A stretch of DNA of 64,000 nt from Acidobacteriota bacterium (GTDB lineage Bacteria > Acidobacteriota > Aminicenantia > Aminicenantales > Saccharicenantaceae), in assembly GCA_029569255.1 (NCBI GenBank), contig JAKQUO010000019.1, positions 149,175 to 213,174 on the forward strand. Direction: 5' to 3'. The notes beneath the pieces are model-generated. The model was not told the DNA's origin. It saw nothing but the letters and a program-made list of their open reading frames with translations, and made no database searches. The translations under genes and the position numbers were made by a program. Of the stretch, positions 51,109-60,130 are shown in pieces; the stretch's first letter is position 1; each line of letters starts with the position of its first letter.

Positions 51109-52101
51109 ATGGGCATCTGGATCTTCCGCCTGTTCGTCATCGGCCTCGTCACGATCGGCGGCTATTTCTACCCCCCCTTCAAGCTCGGCGCCGCGGGCGG
51201 GGCGGCCGCGGCCTTCCTGGCCGGCGCTCTGATGATGGCCCTCGAGACGCGCATCCGCAAGGTCCCGTTCCGGGTCCTCTGGAGCGCCGGCTGGGGGCTC
51301 GCCCTCGGCCTTCTGCTCGGCTGGCTGCTCGGCGCGCTCTACCGCTCCGTCGTCAAGACGGCCGAGATGGCCGCCTTCGTCCGCATCTTCTTCCTGGTCA
51401 TCATGCCGTACATCGGGCTCCTCATCGGCATGAAGAAGCCGGAGTGGCTCGAGCCGGGGCACCTGGCCGGGCTGTTCAAGGAGAAGAGGCCCGAGCGCAG
51501 CCTCAAGGTCCTGGACACGAGCGTCATCATCGACGGCCGCATCGCCGACCTCTGCGACACCGGCTTCGTCGAGGGGACGCTCGTCGTGCCGCGCTTCGTC
51601 CTCAAGGAGCTGCATCTCGTGGCCGATTCCGCCGACCCCCTGAAGCGCCAGCGGGGCCGCCGCGGCCTGGACGTCATCGACCGCCTCCAGAAGTCCTCCC
51701 GGGTCAAGGCCGTCCTGTCGGACCTGGACTTCCCGGAGGCCCGCGACGTCGACTCCAAGATCATCGAGTGCGCCAAGGCCATGGGGGGCCAGGTCGTCGC
51801 GACGGACATCGGCCTGAGCAAGGTCGCCCGCATCAACGGCCTCGAGGTCCTCAACATCAACGACCTGGTCAACGCGCTCCGGCCGGTGGCCCTGCCCGGC
51901 GAGGCCATGAGCGTCTTCATCCTCAAGGAAGGCAAGGAGAAGGACCAGGGCGTCGGCTACCTCGAGGACGGGACCATGGTCGTCGTCGACAGCTCCCGGC
52001 GGATGATCGGCCAGACGGTCGACATCACCGTCACCTCGGTCCTCCAGACGACGGTCGGCAAGATGATCTTCGGACGGTTCAACGGCGGGGAGGCGAAATG
52101 A
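51109..52101 (+). CDS. Membrane-anchored PIN-TRAM domain protein (YacL type)
   Basis: 330 residues. Four membrane helices (residues 4-22, 26-45, 58-76, 92-108), then a PIN nuclease domain with D136 and D142 in KVLDTSVIIDGRIADL and ATDIGLSKVARINGL, and a C-terminal TRAM RNA-binding domain (about 260-325). Located between radA and ispD as in many Firmicutes. Likely an RNase of unknown targets at the membrane. Stop overlaps the ispD start. Confidence 0.92.
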   Translation: MGIWIFRLFVIGLVTIGGYFYPPFKLGAAGGAAAAFLAGALMMALETRIRKVPFRVLWSAGWGLALGLLLGWLLGALYRSVVKTAEMAAFVRIFFLVIMPYIGLLIGMKKPEWLEPGHLAGLFKEKRPERSLKVLDTSVIIDGRIADLCDTGFVEGTLVVPRFVLKELHLVADSADPLKRQRGRRGLDVIDRLQKSSRVKAVLSDLDFPEARDVDSKIIECAKAMGGQVVATDIGLSKVARINGLEVLNINDLVNALRPVALPGEAMSVFILKEGKEKDQGVGYLEDGTMVVVDSSRRMIGQTVDITVTSVLQTTVGKMIFGRFNGGEAK

Positions 52102-52766
52102 CCAAGACCGCCGCCATCGTGGTCGCCGCCGGGGCCGGCAAGCGCTTCGGGGAGCCGAAGCAGTTCGCCTACCTTCGCGGCAAGCCCGTCCTCGAGTGGA
52201 CCCTGGAGACGTTCGAGGGCCACCCCCAGGTCGACGCCATCGTCCTGGTCCTGCCCGACGACCAGGGCCTGAAGCACTACGGCCTGCGCTACCCCAAGGT
52301 CCTCGACTGCGTGCCCGGCGGCGCGAAGCGCCAGGACTCGGTCTGGCAGGGGTTCCGCATGCTCGCCGCCAAGGAGCCGCCCGGGATCGTCCTGGTCCAC
52401 GACGGGGCCCGGCCCCTCGTCCGGGCGGACCTCATCAGCCGGGTCATCGCCGCGGCCGGCGCCGGCGGCGCGGCCGTGCCGGTCCTGCCGGTCGAGGACA
52501 CCCTCAAGGAGACCCGCGAGGGCCGCGTCGTCCGGACGGTCGACCGGACCTTCCTCGCCCGGACCCAGACGCCCCAGGGGTTCCGGTTCGAGACGCTGAA
52601 GAGGGCGCTCGAAGCGGCCCGGCGGGACCGCTTCTACGGGACGGACGAGGCGGCCCTGGCCGAACGGCTCGGCCTGGCCGTGACGGCGGTCGCCGGCGAC
52701 CCCCGGAACATCAAGATCACGACGCCGGTCGACATGAACATCGCGGAGGCCCTGCTCGATGCATAA
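52098..52766 (+). CDS. ispD: 2-C-methyl-D-erythritol 4-phosphate cytidylyltransferase
   Basis: Second dedicated step of the MEP pathway. 222 residues. AAIVVAAGAGKRFGEPKQF is the CTP-binding start, VHDGARPLVRADLISRVI and the C-terminal GDPRNIKITTPVDMNIAE match the family. ATGA overlap upstream; overlaps ispF by eight bases. Confidence 0.96.
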   Translation: MTKTAAIVVAAGAGKRFGEPKQFAYLRGKPVLEWTLETFEGHPQVDAIVLVLPDDQGLKHYGLRYPKVLDCVPGGAKRQDSVWQGFRMLAAKEPPGIVLVHDGARPLVRADLISRVIAAAGAGGAAVPVLPVEDTLKETREGRVVRTVDRTFLARTQTPQGFRFETLKRALEAARRDRFYGTDEAALAERLGLAVTAVAGDPRNIKITTPVDMNIAEALLDA

Positions 52767-53238
52767 GGTCGGTTTCGGCTACGACATCCACCGGCTCGAG
52801 GCCGGCCGCCGGCTCGTCCTGGGCGGGCTCGACATCGCCTTCGAAGCGGGGCTCGCCGGCCACTCGGACGGCGACGCCCTCGTCCACGCCGTCATCGACG
52901 CCCTGCTCGGGGCCCTCGGCGAGGCCGACATCGGGACGCGCTTCCCCGACACGGACCCCCGCTACAAGGACGCGCGGAGCCTCGGCCTGCTCGAGACCGT
53001 GGCCGGGCTCGTCCGGAGCCGCGGCGGCGAGATCGTCAACATCGACACGGTCGTCGTCGCCGAGGAGCCGAGGATCGGCCCCCGGGCCGCGGCCATGAAG
53101 GCTGTCCTCGGCCCCGTCCTCGGCCTGGCGCCGGAGGCGATCGGGATCAAGGCCAAGACGAACGAAGGCTTGGGGCCCGTCGGCGAGAAGCGGGCCATCG
53201 CCTGCTACGCCGTCGCCCTGGTGCGCTTCCCCGGCTGA
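52759..53238 (+). CDS. ispF: 2-C-methyl-D-erythritol 2,4-cyclodiphosphate synthase
   Basis: 159 residues, trimeric zinc enzyme. GFGYDIHRLEAGRRLVLGG carries the metal-binding Asp/His, then GHSDGDALVHAVIDALLGAL (second His) and the C-terminal KAKTNEGLGPVGEKRAIACY. Last gene of the ribosomal-protein/dnaB/MEP operon. Confidence 0.97.
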   Translation: MHKVGFGYDIHRLEAGRRLVLGGLDIAFEAGLAGHSDGDALVHAVIDALLGALGEADIGTRFPDTDPRYKDARSLGLLETVAGLVRSRGGEIVNIDTVVVAEEPRIGPRAAAMKAVLGPVLGLAPEAIGIKAKTNEGLGPVGEKRAIACYAVALVRFPG

Positions 53239-53327
53239 CCGCCCCCGCCGCCCCGGCCGCGGAGCGGCTCGGAGGTCAGCCTCCCCGGCCGGGAAAGCCC
53301 TTCACGCCGGTCCGTGCGCCGGACTCG

Positions 53328-53406
53328 GCGCCAAAACAACTCGCTCGGCTTGCGCTAAGCCTCGCTCAAACACGTTTTGCCGGTTCGCAGGCGAACTTCC
53401 CTCTTC
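53328..53406 (-). repeat. Dispersed repeat, family 2, copy at 53 kb
   Basis: Reverse-complement match to 41035-41112. The core (53340-53367) contains CTCGCTCGGCTTGCGCTAAG, differing at one base from the other copy. Confidence 0.75.
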
Positions 53407-53581
53407 CGGCACGCGTCCCGGCTGGACTTTCCCTTCACCGTGTTCGGCCGGCCTCCTCGCCGCTCTCATGCGGCCTTCCTAGCATGCTTGTCAGGCGGGC
53501 GAGGTCCCTCCGCGGCCGCTCGCCGGCCCGGCGAGCCGGCTCGCTTCGCCTCCGGGCTTCGCTCTGGAGATCGGAGACAAC

Positions 53582-53798
53582 GGGGGACATGTACCTCCGG
53601 TACGTGTCCCCGTCTTCGGCGGAGCGGATCCGCTGTCGCCACCATGCGGCCGCGGGAGAAAGGGTCGAGGGGCATCCCGCAGTGAGCATAGAGCGGTGAA
53701 ATAGCCGGCCTCGGTGTCTGAAAACCCGGGACACGTACAGGTACATGTCCCGTTTTCAGGCCCCGGGACGGCGTGAAGTTTCACCGCAGCGAACGGAG
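53582..53798. repeat. Composite inverted-repeat element, copy B
   Basis: First unit 53582-53612 (GGGGGACATGTACC, three bases, GGTACGTGTCCCC; identical to copy A except the loop). Second unit 53718-53759 is a 42-base palindrome: CTGAAAAC, GGGACACGTAC, AG, GTACATGTCCC, GTTTTCAG. Then CCGGGACGGCGTGAAG (53763-53778), CCGC and GCGAACGGAG (53789-53798). About 105 bases separate the two units, against 18 in copy A. Confidence 0.85.
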
Positions 53799-53835
53799 CG
53801 GATTCCCGAGGCCCCTCCGCGGCCGCTCGCGGCGG

Positions 53836-53864
53836 TTGACTCGGCGGCGGCGAATGGTTATCCT
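53836..53864 (+). promoter_or_regulatory. Promoter of the M14 peptidase gene
   Basis: TTGACT (53836-53841), 17-base spacer, TATCCT (53859-53864); about 23 bases of leader containing GGAGGAG before the ATG at 53894. Confidence 0.65.
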
Positions 53865-53893
53865 CCGCTTGCCCGTCGACGGAGGAGGAGCGC

Positions 53894-55810
53894 ATGAACA
53901 AGAGGATGCGACAGGTCGTCGTTCTGTCCCTGATCGCCGCGGCCGCCGCGATCGCTTTCGCGACGGCCCAGGACTTCGGGCCCCGGGGCCGGCAGGCATC
54001 GAAGCTGCCGCCGACCTACACCGTGGGCGGCGTCCGCCACGGCGTCAGCCACTTCCCCAAGGTCTCTTACGAGTTCACCAAGCCTGAGAAAGAGGGCGAG
54101 ATGGACTTCGCCCACTACCACACCTACGACGAGATCGTCCACTTCCTGCGCAAGTGGGCGGCCGACCACCCGAACCTGGTCGATCTCTACTCGGTCGGCA
54201 AGTCCTTCGAAGGCCGCGACATCTGGCAGATCACCATCACCAACAAGGCCACCGGCAAGGACACCGACAAGCCGGCCATGTTCATCGAGGGCAACCGCCA
54301 CTCGGGCGAGGTGACCGCGGCCGAGTGCGCGCTCTGGTTCGCCTGGCACATCCTCAGCGGTTACGGGAAGGACCCGGCCCTGACCAAGCTCGTCGACACC
54401 AAGGCCCTGTATGTCAGGCCCAAGAACAACCCCGACGGCTCGGAGCTCTACCTGAACACGGCCCAGACGAACCGCAGCACGGTCCGGCCCTACGACGACG
54501 ACGGAGACGGCCTGCTCGACGAGGACCCGGCCGAGGACCTCGACGGCGACGGCTTCATCCTCCAGATGCGCCAGAAGGTCGAGCCGGGCAAGGGGACGAT
54601 GATGATCGACCCCCAGGACCCCTCGGGCCGGCTCATGGTCCGGGCCCCGGCCGGCCGGGGCGACTACAACGTGTTCCCGGAGGGGATCGACAACGACGGC
54701 GACGGCCGCACCAACGAGGACGGCGTCGGCGGCCTGGACCTCCACCGCAATTACCCCGAGAACTGGCGGCCCATGCCCGGCCTCGAGCTGACCGGCCGCG
54801 GCTGGACCCAGGGCGGGGCCGGCGAATTCCCGCTCTCGGAGCCGGAAACGCGGGCCGTCTTCTCCTTCCTCCTCGAGCACCCCAACGTCGGCATCGGCCA
54901 GACCATGGACACGACCGTGCCCATGCTTCTCCACGGCCCGTCGACGAGCCGGATGAGCGAATCCATGTTCCCCGAGGACATGAAGATCTACCGGTACTTC
55001 GACGAGCAGGGCAAGAAGATCACCGGCTACCCCAACGCCGGGGACACCTATTGGGACTATGCCAATCTCGGGCGGGGCGACCGGGAGACGCAGGCCCGGG
55101 CCGCGGCGATGGGCTTCGAGACGCCCAGCGAGCCCCAGGGCCGGCCCCTCTTCGGCCACTCCCCCGACTTCGGCTACCTCTATTACGGCGCCGTCTGGTA
55201 CGGCGACGAGCTCTGGAACGGCGGCCGGGTCAAGGACTACGACGGCGACGGCCGGGTGACCGACCTCGAGGCCCTGCGCTACATCGACGAGGAGCTCGGC
55301 GGCCGCTACTTCAAGCCCTGGACCAAGTTCGTCCACCCGCAGCTCGGCGAGGTCGAGATCGGCGGCTTCAACCCCAAGTTCTGGCGCCAGAACCCGCCGG
55401 TCGAGCTCCTCGAGGAGTGGATCCGCAAGGAGGCCATGTTCAACCTCTTCCTGGCCCAGTCCCTGCCCCAGGTGAAGATCGTCTCGGCCGCGGTCCGGCC
55501 GGTGAGGAAAGAGGCGGACACCGTCGAGATCGCGGCCGTCTTCGCCAACGAGGGCTTCCTGCCGACGGCCCTGAAGATGGCCGACCGGGTCAAGATCGTC
55601 CGGCCCGACGCCGTCTCGGTCCGGCTCCCGTCCGGGGCCGAGCTCGCCCCGGGAGTCCGGGCCCGCCAGGAGATCGGCTATCTCCAGGGCGGCGAGACGA
55701 GAGAGATCCGCTGGAAGATCAAGGTCAAGCCGGGGACGTCCGGAGAGGCCGAGGTCTCGATCTCCTCGACCCGGGGCGGCCTGGCCAAGACGGCGGTCAG
55801 GATCGGCTGA
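53894..55810 (+). CDS. Secreted M14-family zinc carboxypeptidase with calcium-binding insert
   Basis: 638 residues with a signal peptide cleaved near residue 25 (ATAQ). The M14 catalytic domain (about 70-480) has zinc ligands H136 and E139 in EGNRHSGE and H284 in DLHRNYPENW. Between these lie two Asp-rich calcium-type loops, DDDGDGLLDEDP and DNDGDGRTNEDG, and a third, KDYDGDGRVTDLEA, later. A C-terminal beta domain (about 535-638) looks like an adhesion or Ig-like module. Probably degrades peptides outside the cell. Its 3' end overlaps the converging regulator gene by 14 bases. Confidence 0.88.
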   Translation: MNKRMRQVVVLSLIAAAAAIAFATAQDFGPRGRQASKLPPTYTVGGVRHGVSHFPKVSYEFTKPEKEGEMDFAHYHTYDEIVHFLRKWAADHPNLVDLYSVGKSFEGRDIWQITITNKATGKDTDKPAMFIEGNRHSGEVTAAECALWFAWHILSGYGKDPALTKLVDTKALYVRPKNNPDGSELYLNTAQTNRSTVRPYDDDGDGLLDEDPAEDLDGDGFILQMRQKVEPGKGTMMIDPQDPSGRLMVRAPAGRGDYNVFPEGIDNDGDGRTNEDGVGGLDLHRNYPENWRPMPGLELTGRGWTQGGAGEFPLSEPETRAVFSFLLEHPNVGIGQTMDTTVPMLLHGPSTSRMSESMFPEDMKIYRYFDEQGKKITGYPNAGDTYWDYANLGRGDRETQARAAAMGFETPSEPQGRPLFGHSPDFGYLYYGAVWYGDELWNGGRVKDYDGDGRVTDLEALRYIDEELGGRYFKPWTKFVHPQLGEVEIGGFNPKFWRQNPPVELLEEWIRKEAMFNLFLAQSLPQVKIVSAAVRPVRKEADTVEIAAVFANEGFLPTALKMADRVKIVRPDAVSVRLPSGAELAPGVRARQEIGYLQGGETREIRWKIKVKPGTSGEAEVSISSTRGGLAKTAVRIG

Positions 55811-57197
55811 GCCGGCCGGCCTCGGGGTCTTCGTCCGGACCGGGCCCGATCCCGTAGGCCTTCATCTTGTAGGCCAGGACCCGTTCGGTGATGCCGAGGG
55901 CCCGGGCCGCCCGGCTCTTGACTCCGCCGGCCTCCCGGAGGGCCAGGCGGATCTCCCGTGTCTCGAGCCGGCGGACCTTGTCCGGGAGGGCGTCGCCGGC
56001 CGGGCCGGGATCCTCGGCCGCCGCCGCGGTGAAGGTCAGCGGCAGGTCGGCCACGCCGAGGACGTCCCGCTCGGCGAAGACGACGGCCCGCTCCAGGGCG
56101 TTCTCGAGCTCGCGGACATTGCCGGGATAGGCGTGGCCCACCAGGGCGGCCAGGGCCTCGCGGCCGATCCCCTGGATCTTCTTGCCCTCCCGCGCGGCGT
56201 ACTTCTTGACGAAGAAATCGGCCAGGACAGGGATGTCCTCTTTTCTCTTCCGGAGCGGCGGGACGGCGATCGGTATGACGTTCAGGCGGTAGAAGAGGTC
56301 GGCCCGGAACCGGCCCGTCTTCATCAGGGCTTCGAGGTCCTGGTTCGTCGCCGCGATGACCCGGACGTCGGCCTTGAGGGCCTGGTTCGAGCCGAGCCGG
56401 TAGAACTCGCGGTCCTGGAGGAAGCGCAGCAGCTTGACCTGGGCCTCGGGCGCGAGGTCGCCGATCTCGTCGAGAAGGATGGTCCCGCCCGAGGCGGCCT
56501 CGAACTTGCCGATCTTGCGCTCGTGGGCGCCGGTGTAGGAGCCCTTCTCGGCCCCGAAGAGCTCGGCCTCGATCAGCGTTTCCGGGAGCGACGGGATGTT
56601 CAAGGCGATGTAGGGGCCCCGGCGGCGGGGCGAGACCTGGTGGATCAGGCGGGCCACCAGGTCCTTGCCGGTCCCCGTTTCCCCGGTGATGAGGACCGTG
56701 GCCTCGCTCCGGGCGGCCTTGACCACGAGCCGGGCGACCTCCTCCATCAACGGCGAGGCGAAGACGAAGTTCCTGGAGCTGTACTTCTCGTCCAGGCTGT
56801 CCTGGAGGCGGGAGATCTCCTTGCGGAGCTTCTGGCGCTCGGCGGCCCGCTCGAGGACGAGGAGGAACTTGTCGAGATCGAGGGGCTTGACGATGTAATC
56901 GTAGGCGCCGGCCCGGACGGCCTCGACGGCCCGCTCGATGTTGCCGTAGGCCGTGACCATGATCGGCGTCACCAGGGGATTGGCGGCCAGCATGTCCTTG
57001 ATGGCGTCGATGCCCGTCTCGTCGCCGAGCTTGTAATCGACCACGGCGATGTCGACCGGGCCGCGCAGAACGGCCTCCAGGGCTTCCTTGCGGGAGGCCG
57101 CCTCGGCGACGGCGTAGCCGCGGGCGGCCAGGTTCTCCCGGAGGAGGCGGCGCTGGACGGGATCGTCCTCGACGACGAGGATCAGGGGCTCGTTCAT
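55797..57197 (-). CDS. Sigma-54-dependent response regulator, NtrC family
   Basis: 466 residues. Receiver domain with phospho-acceptor D54 (VVDYKLGDE) and K104; AAA+ domain with Walker A GETGTGKD (172-179) and the sigma-54-contacting loop written GSYTGA (219-224) instead of GAFTGA; Walker [12 protein letters not shown]-terminal Fis-type helix-turn-helix (about 405-450, [20 protein letters not shown]). Partner of the histidine kinase encoded just upstream (one-base gap). A sigma-54-type promoter heads this gene cluster, so it probably regulates its own operon. Confidence 0.94.
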   Translation of the reverse strand: MNEPLILVVEDDPVQRRLLRENLAARGYAVAEAASRKEALEAVLRGPVDIAVVDYKLGDETGIDAIKDMLAANPLVTPIMVTAYGNIERAVEAVRAGAYDYIVKPLDLDKFLLVLERAAERQKLRKEISRLQDSLDEKYSSRNFVFASPLMEEVARLVVKAARSEATVLITGETGTGKDLVARLIHQVSPRRRGPYIALNIPSLPETLIEAELFGAEKGSYTGAHERKIGKFEAASGGTILLDEIGDLAPEAQVKLLRFLQDREFYRLGSNQALKADVRVIAATNQDLEALMKTGRFRADLFYRLNVIPIAVPPLRKRKEDIPVLADFFVKKYAAREGKKIQGIGREALAALVGHAYPGNVRELENALERAVVFAERDVLGVADLPLTFTAAAAEDPGPAGDALPDKVRRLETREIRLALREAGGVKSRAARALGITERVLAYKMKAYGIGPGPDEDPEAGRLSRS

Positions 57198-57198
57198 G

Positions 57199-58440
57199 TC
57201 ACGCTCCGGGAATCTCGATGCGGACCTCGGTCCCGCCGCCGGGCGCGCCGCGGGCCTCGATCGTTCCGCCGTGGGCCTCGACGATCCGCTTGGTCAGGTA
57301 CAGGCCGATGCCCATGCCTCGTTCTTTGGTCGTGAAGAAAGGGTCGAAGACGCGGGCCGCGGCCTCGGGCGGCAGGCCCGGCCCCTCGTCGCGGACGCGG
57401 ATCTCGACCTTTTTCCCGACCCGGCGCCCGGACGCGCGCACCGCGGCGTCGGGCGAGGCCTCGACCGCGTTCTTCAGGACATTGAGGACGGCCTGGACCA
57501 AGAGGTCGCGGTCGCCGGCGACCAGGACCTCCGGCGAGCGCTCGAGCCCGACCCGCCGCCGCGCGCCCGGGACCTCGGCCGCCAGGCTCTCTACGGCCTG
57601 CCGCAGGACCTCGTCCAGGGAGAGCGGGGCGACTTCGGGCTCGACGGCCTTGACGGCCCGGGAGAAGCGGTCGACGATTCGGGAGATCGTCCGGACCTGG
57701 GCCCGGCCGAGGTTCACGTCGCCCTTGGCGTCCGCGGGGACCTTGCGGTCCAGGAGCTCGAGGACGAGGGCCAGGCTGTTGAGGGGGTTCTTGATCTCGT
57801 GGGCGACGCCCGAGGTGAAGGCCGAGATCTCCCGGAACCGCTCCTTTTCCAGGCGTTCGGATTCGGCCTCGCGGGCCTTGGTCACGTAACTCGACTGGAG
57901 GCGGTAGAGACCCCGGAAGAAGAGCCCGCCGGCGAGCAGGATGAGCCCGGCCAGCAGGAGCGAGGTCCGGCGCGACCGGGCGATCATGTCGTCCATCCCC
58001 GTCAGGGCGTAGCCCATATAGAGGAAATAAGCCCGTCCGTTCCGGAGCGAGACGGCCGAGAGGAGGCTGAAGATCTTTCCGGCCGGCGAATCGATGATCC
58101 CCGGCTGTCCGTCCCGGGCCTCCCGGAGCGAGATGGGCAGATAGCCCTCGTAGCGGGAGTTCCAGGCCAGGATGTTCTTTCCGGCGTCGAGGAGGGCCAC
58201 GAAATAGATGTCCCTCTCCGACAGGATCGTGTCGAGGATGTCTTCCGGGGGCCGGCCCTCGTCGAGCAGGTGGGCGACCGTCGTCCGCAGGATGCCGGCC
58301 GTGGCCGAGACCTGCTCCCGGACGAGGGCTTCCGTCCTCTTCTTCAGGTCGGCCTGATGGAGGACGGAGGTCAGGGCGTAAATGGCCAGGACGCCAAGGA
58401 ACGGGAGAACGAAGAACAGGAAGGCGTCGCGGCGCTTCAC
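57199..58440 (-). CDS. Sensor histidine kinase
   Basis: 413 residues. Two membrane helices (residues ~7-25 and ~160-176) enclose a periplasmic sensing region of about 130 residues. Cytoplasmic part: a short coiled segment, HisKA with phospho-accepting H214 in SGVAHEIKNPLNSL, then HATPase_c with NAVEAS, DEGPGLP and a glycine box GMGIGLYLTKRIVEAHGG. It senses an unknown envelope signal. GTG start overlapping the stop of the OB-like gene upstream; pairs with the NtrC-type regulator. Confidence 0.94.
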   Translation of the reverse strand: MKRRDAFLFFVLPFLGVLAIYALTSVLHQADLKKRTEALVREQVSATAGILRTTVAHLLDEGRPPEDILDTILSERDIYFVALLDAGKNILAWNSRYEGYLPISLREARDGQPGIIDSPAGKIFSLLSAVSLRNGRAYFLYMGYALTGMDDMIARSRRTSLLLAGLILLAGGLFFRGLYRLQSSYVTKAREAESERLEKERFREISAFTSGVAHEIKNPLNSLALVLELLDRKVPADAKGDVNLGRAQVRTISRIVDRFSRAVKAVEPEVAPLSLDEVLRQAVESLAAEVPGARRRVGLERSPEVLVAGDRDLLVQAVLNVLKNAVEASPDAAVRASGRRVGKKVEIRVRDEGPGLPPEAAARVFDPFFTTKERGMGIGLYLTKRIVEAHGGTIEARGAPGGGTEVRIEIPGA

Positions 58441-58898
58441 CGGCGGCCGGCCCTCCGGACGCCGCGGCGGCCGCGGGGGCCGCCCTGCCAGTCGGGGAAG
58501 CCGCGCTCGTCCCGCAACCTGAGGGTCTCGCCGCGGAGCCGCAGCTCGCGGGCGATGATGGTCCGGGCCCCGTCCGGCCCTTCGGAGAGGGAGCCCACGC
58601 CTGTCACCTTCTCGCCGGCGTGGATGTCCTCGCCGAAGAACCAGGAGGGACTGACCTCGACGTCTATCGTCCTGGCCTGCCCTTTTTCCTCGAGGCGCAG
58701 GACGAGGAACGGCGCCGTGCCCTTGTAACGCGGTTCGAGGACGACCTCGCGGACCGTGCCCTCGAAGCGGACCTCCTTGTCGACGTCGTAGAAATGACCG
58801 GGCCGGGCCTGGGCTGCGCCGGCCCCGGCCGTCGGGCCGGCGGCCGGGAGCGCCAAGCAGACCGCCAGAACGGGGACGAGCCAGGATGGGCGTTTCAT
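58437..58898 (-). CDS. Exported OB-fold-like protein
   Basis: 153 residues, signal peptide ending near residue 29 (AGAAQA). The mature part is a small beta-barrel pattern: YDVDKEVRFEGTVREVVL, then FLVLRLEEKG, WFFGEDIHAGEKVTGVGS and a terminal LRLRDERGFPDWQ, followed by a basic GRR-rich tail. The pattern resembles periplasmic OB-like proteins found beside two-component systems in Geobacter-like bacteria; function unknown. Overlaps the kinase start and the upstream outer-membrane protein stop, so it is coexpressed with both. May be the ligand-binding partner of the sensor. Confidence 0.7.
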   Translation of the reverse strand: MKRPSWLVPVLAVCLALPAAGPTAGAGAAQARPGHFYDVDKEVRFEGTVREVVLEPRYKGTAPFLVLRLEEKGQARTIDVEVSPSWFFGEDIHAGEKVTGVGSLSEGPDGARTIIARELRLRGETLRLRDERGFPDWQGGPRGRRGVRRAGRR

Positions 58899-60106
58899 CA
58901 GATTCCTCCCTTCCGCCGGACCGGCAGGTTCCACTGGAACCCGCCCATGATGTAGCCGCTCGACCACTCGAAGAGCGGGTCGTTCGACGCGTTCTTGATG
59001 TGGGAATAGGCCAGGTAGACCGTCAGGCGGCGGAAGTTCTTCTCGAGCCGGGCCTCGAAGAGACGCCGGACGTCGTTGCGCGGGACCCCGGTCGGCAGGC
59101 CCGCGAGGTCCAGGAGCTCGATGCCCGGGAAGGTCTTGTCGGAAGCGGTGTAGCCGGTCTTGAGCTCGATCGACCAGGGCAGGTTCAACGTGACCCGCCC
59201 GGTGAGCTGGTCGCCTGCCCAGGAGAAGGAATCGGAGCTGGGATTGGCGGCGAGGTAGAACTCCTCGATCGACAGAAAGGGGTTCTCGCCCGAAACGGTC
59301 CATTGCCTCAGGGCCGAGACGCTCAGCCCGAGGACGTCGCCGATGCCCTGGGCGGCCAGGAGGGACGCGGAGACGTGGCCGATGCCGGCCGTTCCCACGC
59401 CGGCCCGGGGGATGAAGCCGTAGCCGCCGTCGTATCGGCGCCCGCCCCAGCCCGATCCGGAACCCGGCCCCCGACGGGGGCCCGCGCTCATGACGGCCGA
59501 GCCGCCCGGGTCGGTCAGCGGCCCGGGCGCCGCCGCGTAGGGATGAAGGAAATGCTTATAGCCGTATTCCGCGTCGGCCTTCAGGGTCGTCCGGGTCGGG
59601 AAATATCTGTCGATCGAAAGGGACGCGACGACGCTCGCGTGGTCGAAGATCATGTCCGCGTAGGAGGCATAGGCGCCTTGGCCCTGGATCTTCAGGATAG
59701 AAGACGGCGAGAGATAGGTTTTGAAGGCCCCGGTCAGGCTGCCGCCGAAAGTGCTGAAGGCCGCGTAATCCCGGCTGTAGAAGGCCCCGGCCGCCCCGGC
59801 GGCGAAATAGAAGGCGCTCTTGCCGCCGGCGGGGACGAGGGCGTCGAGTCCGGCATTTGCGGAAAAAAAGCTCAGTCCGGCCGTCTGGTGGAATGCGGTG
59901 TATTCGGCATCGGCCAGAAGGGACAGGGCCCCGAGGTCCTGTTCTACGGCCAGGGAGAAGGCCGAGATCCGATCTGACACGGCCTCCCGCGTCTGGAACA
60001 GGTTCTGGGTGGAGTGCTGGTTGAACGACAGATAGACCGTTCCTCCCTGGACGGACCCGGTCAGGGCGACGAAAAGAAGCGCTAGGCGCCGCATCATTTT
60101 CATCAT
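58898..60106 (-). CDS. Outer-membrane beta-barrel protein
   Basis: 402 residues with a signal peptide (MMKMMRRLALLFVALTGSVQG, first 20 shown in part). The mature part is a succession of amphipathic beta strands with alternating Tyr/Phe and Gly, ending in MGGFQWNLPVRRKGGI with aromatic residues close to the C-terminus. About 16 strands can be imagined. ATG 60106 has GGGGGAT eight bases upstream. It follows a terminator hairpin after the calcium-binding gene, so it may be expressed at a lower level from the same promoter. Substrate unknown. Confidence 0.82.
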   Translation of the reverse strand: MMKMMRRLALLFVALTGSVQGGTVYLSFNQHSTQNLFQTREAVSDRISAFSLAVEQDLGALSLLADAEYTAFHQTAGLSFFSANAGLDALVPAGGKSAFYFAAGAAGAFYSRDYAAFSTFGGSLTGAFKTYLSPSSILKIQGQGAYASYADMIFDHASVVASLSIDRYFPTRTTLKADAEYGYKHFLHPYAAAPGPLTDPGGSAVMSAGPRRGPGSGSGWGGRRYDGGYGFIPRAGVGTAGIGHVSASLLAAQGIGDVLGLSVSALRQWTVSGENPFLSIEEFYLAANPSSDSFSWAGDQLTGRVTLNLPWSIELKTGYTASDKTFPGIELLDLAGLPTGVPRNDVRRLFEARLEKNFRRLTVYLAYSHIKNASNDPLFEWSSGYIMGGFQWNLPVRRKGGI

Positions 60107-60130
60107 GACTGAAATCCCCCGCTCAATCAA

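Larger units (their letters stand above)
53239..53893. other. 655-base gene-free region filled with repeats
   Basis: Between ispF and the M14 peptidase gene. Holds the second copy of repeat family 2 (53328-53406, minus orientation), a 23-base direct repeat (53501-53523 and 53808-53830, one mismatch), composite repeat copy B (53582-53798) and the peptidase promoter. Open reading frames here are short, overlap the repeats in all frames and are not credible genes. Confidence 0.8.

Noticed and set aside
53582-53798. CRISPR array or tRNA-like structure
   Set aside because: The repeats are palindromic units of unequal spacing, not direct repeats with regular spacers, and no cloverleaf can be drawn.
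53377-53901. Several 70-136-codon open frames on both strands in the ispF-peptidase gap
   Set aside because: They overlap each other and the palindromic repeats, and have no ribosome binding sites or recognisable domains.
58437-59303. A 288-codon version of the OB-like gene beginning far upstream
   Set aside because: The extension overlaps the barrel protein in another frame and lacks a signal peptide at its start; ATG 58898 gives a normal signal peptide and a one-base overlap.
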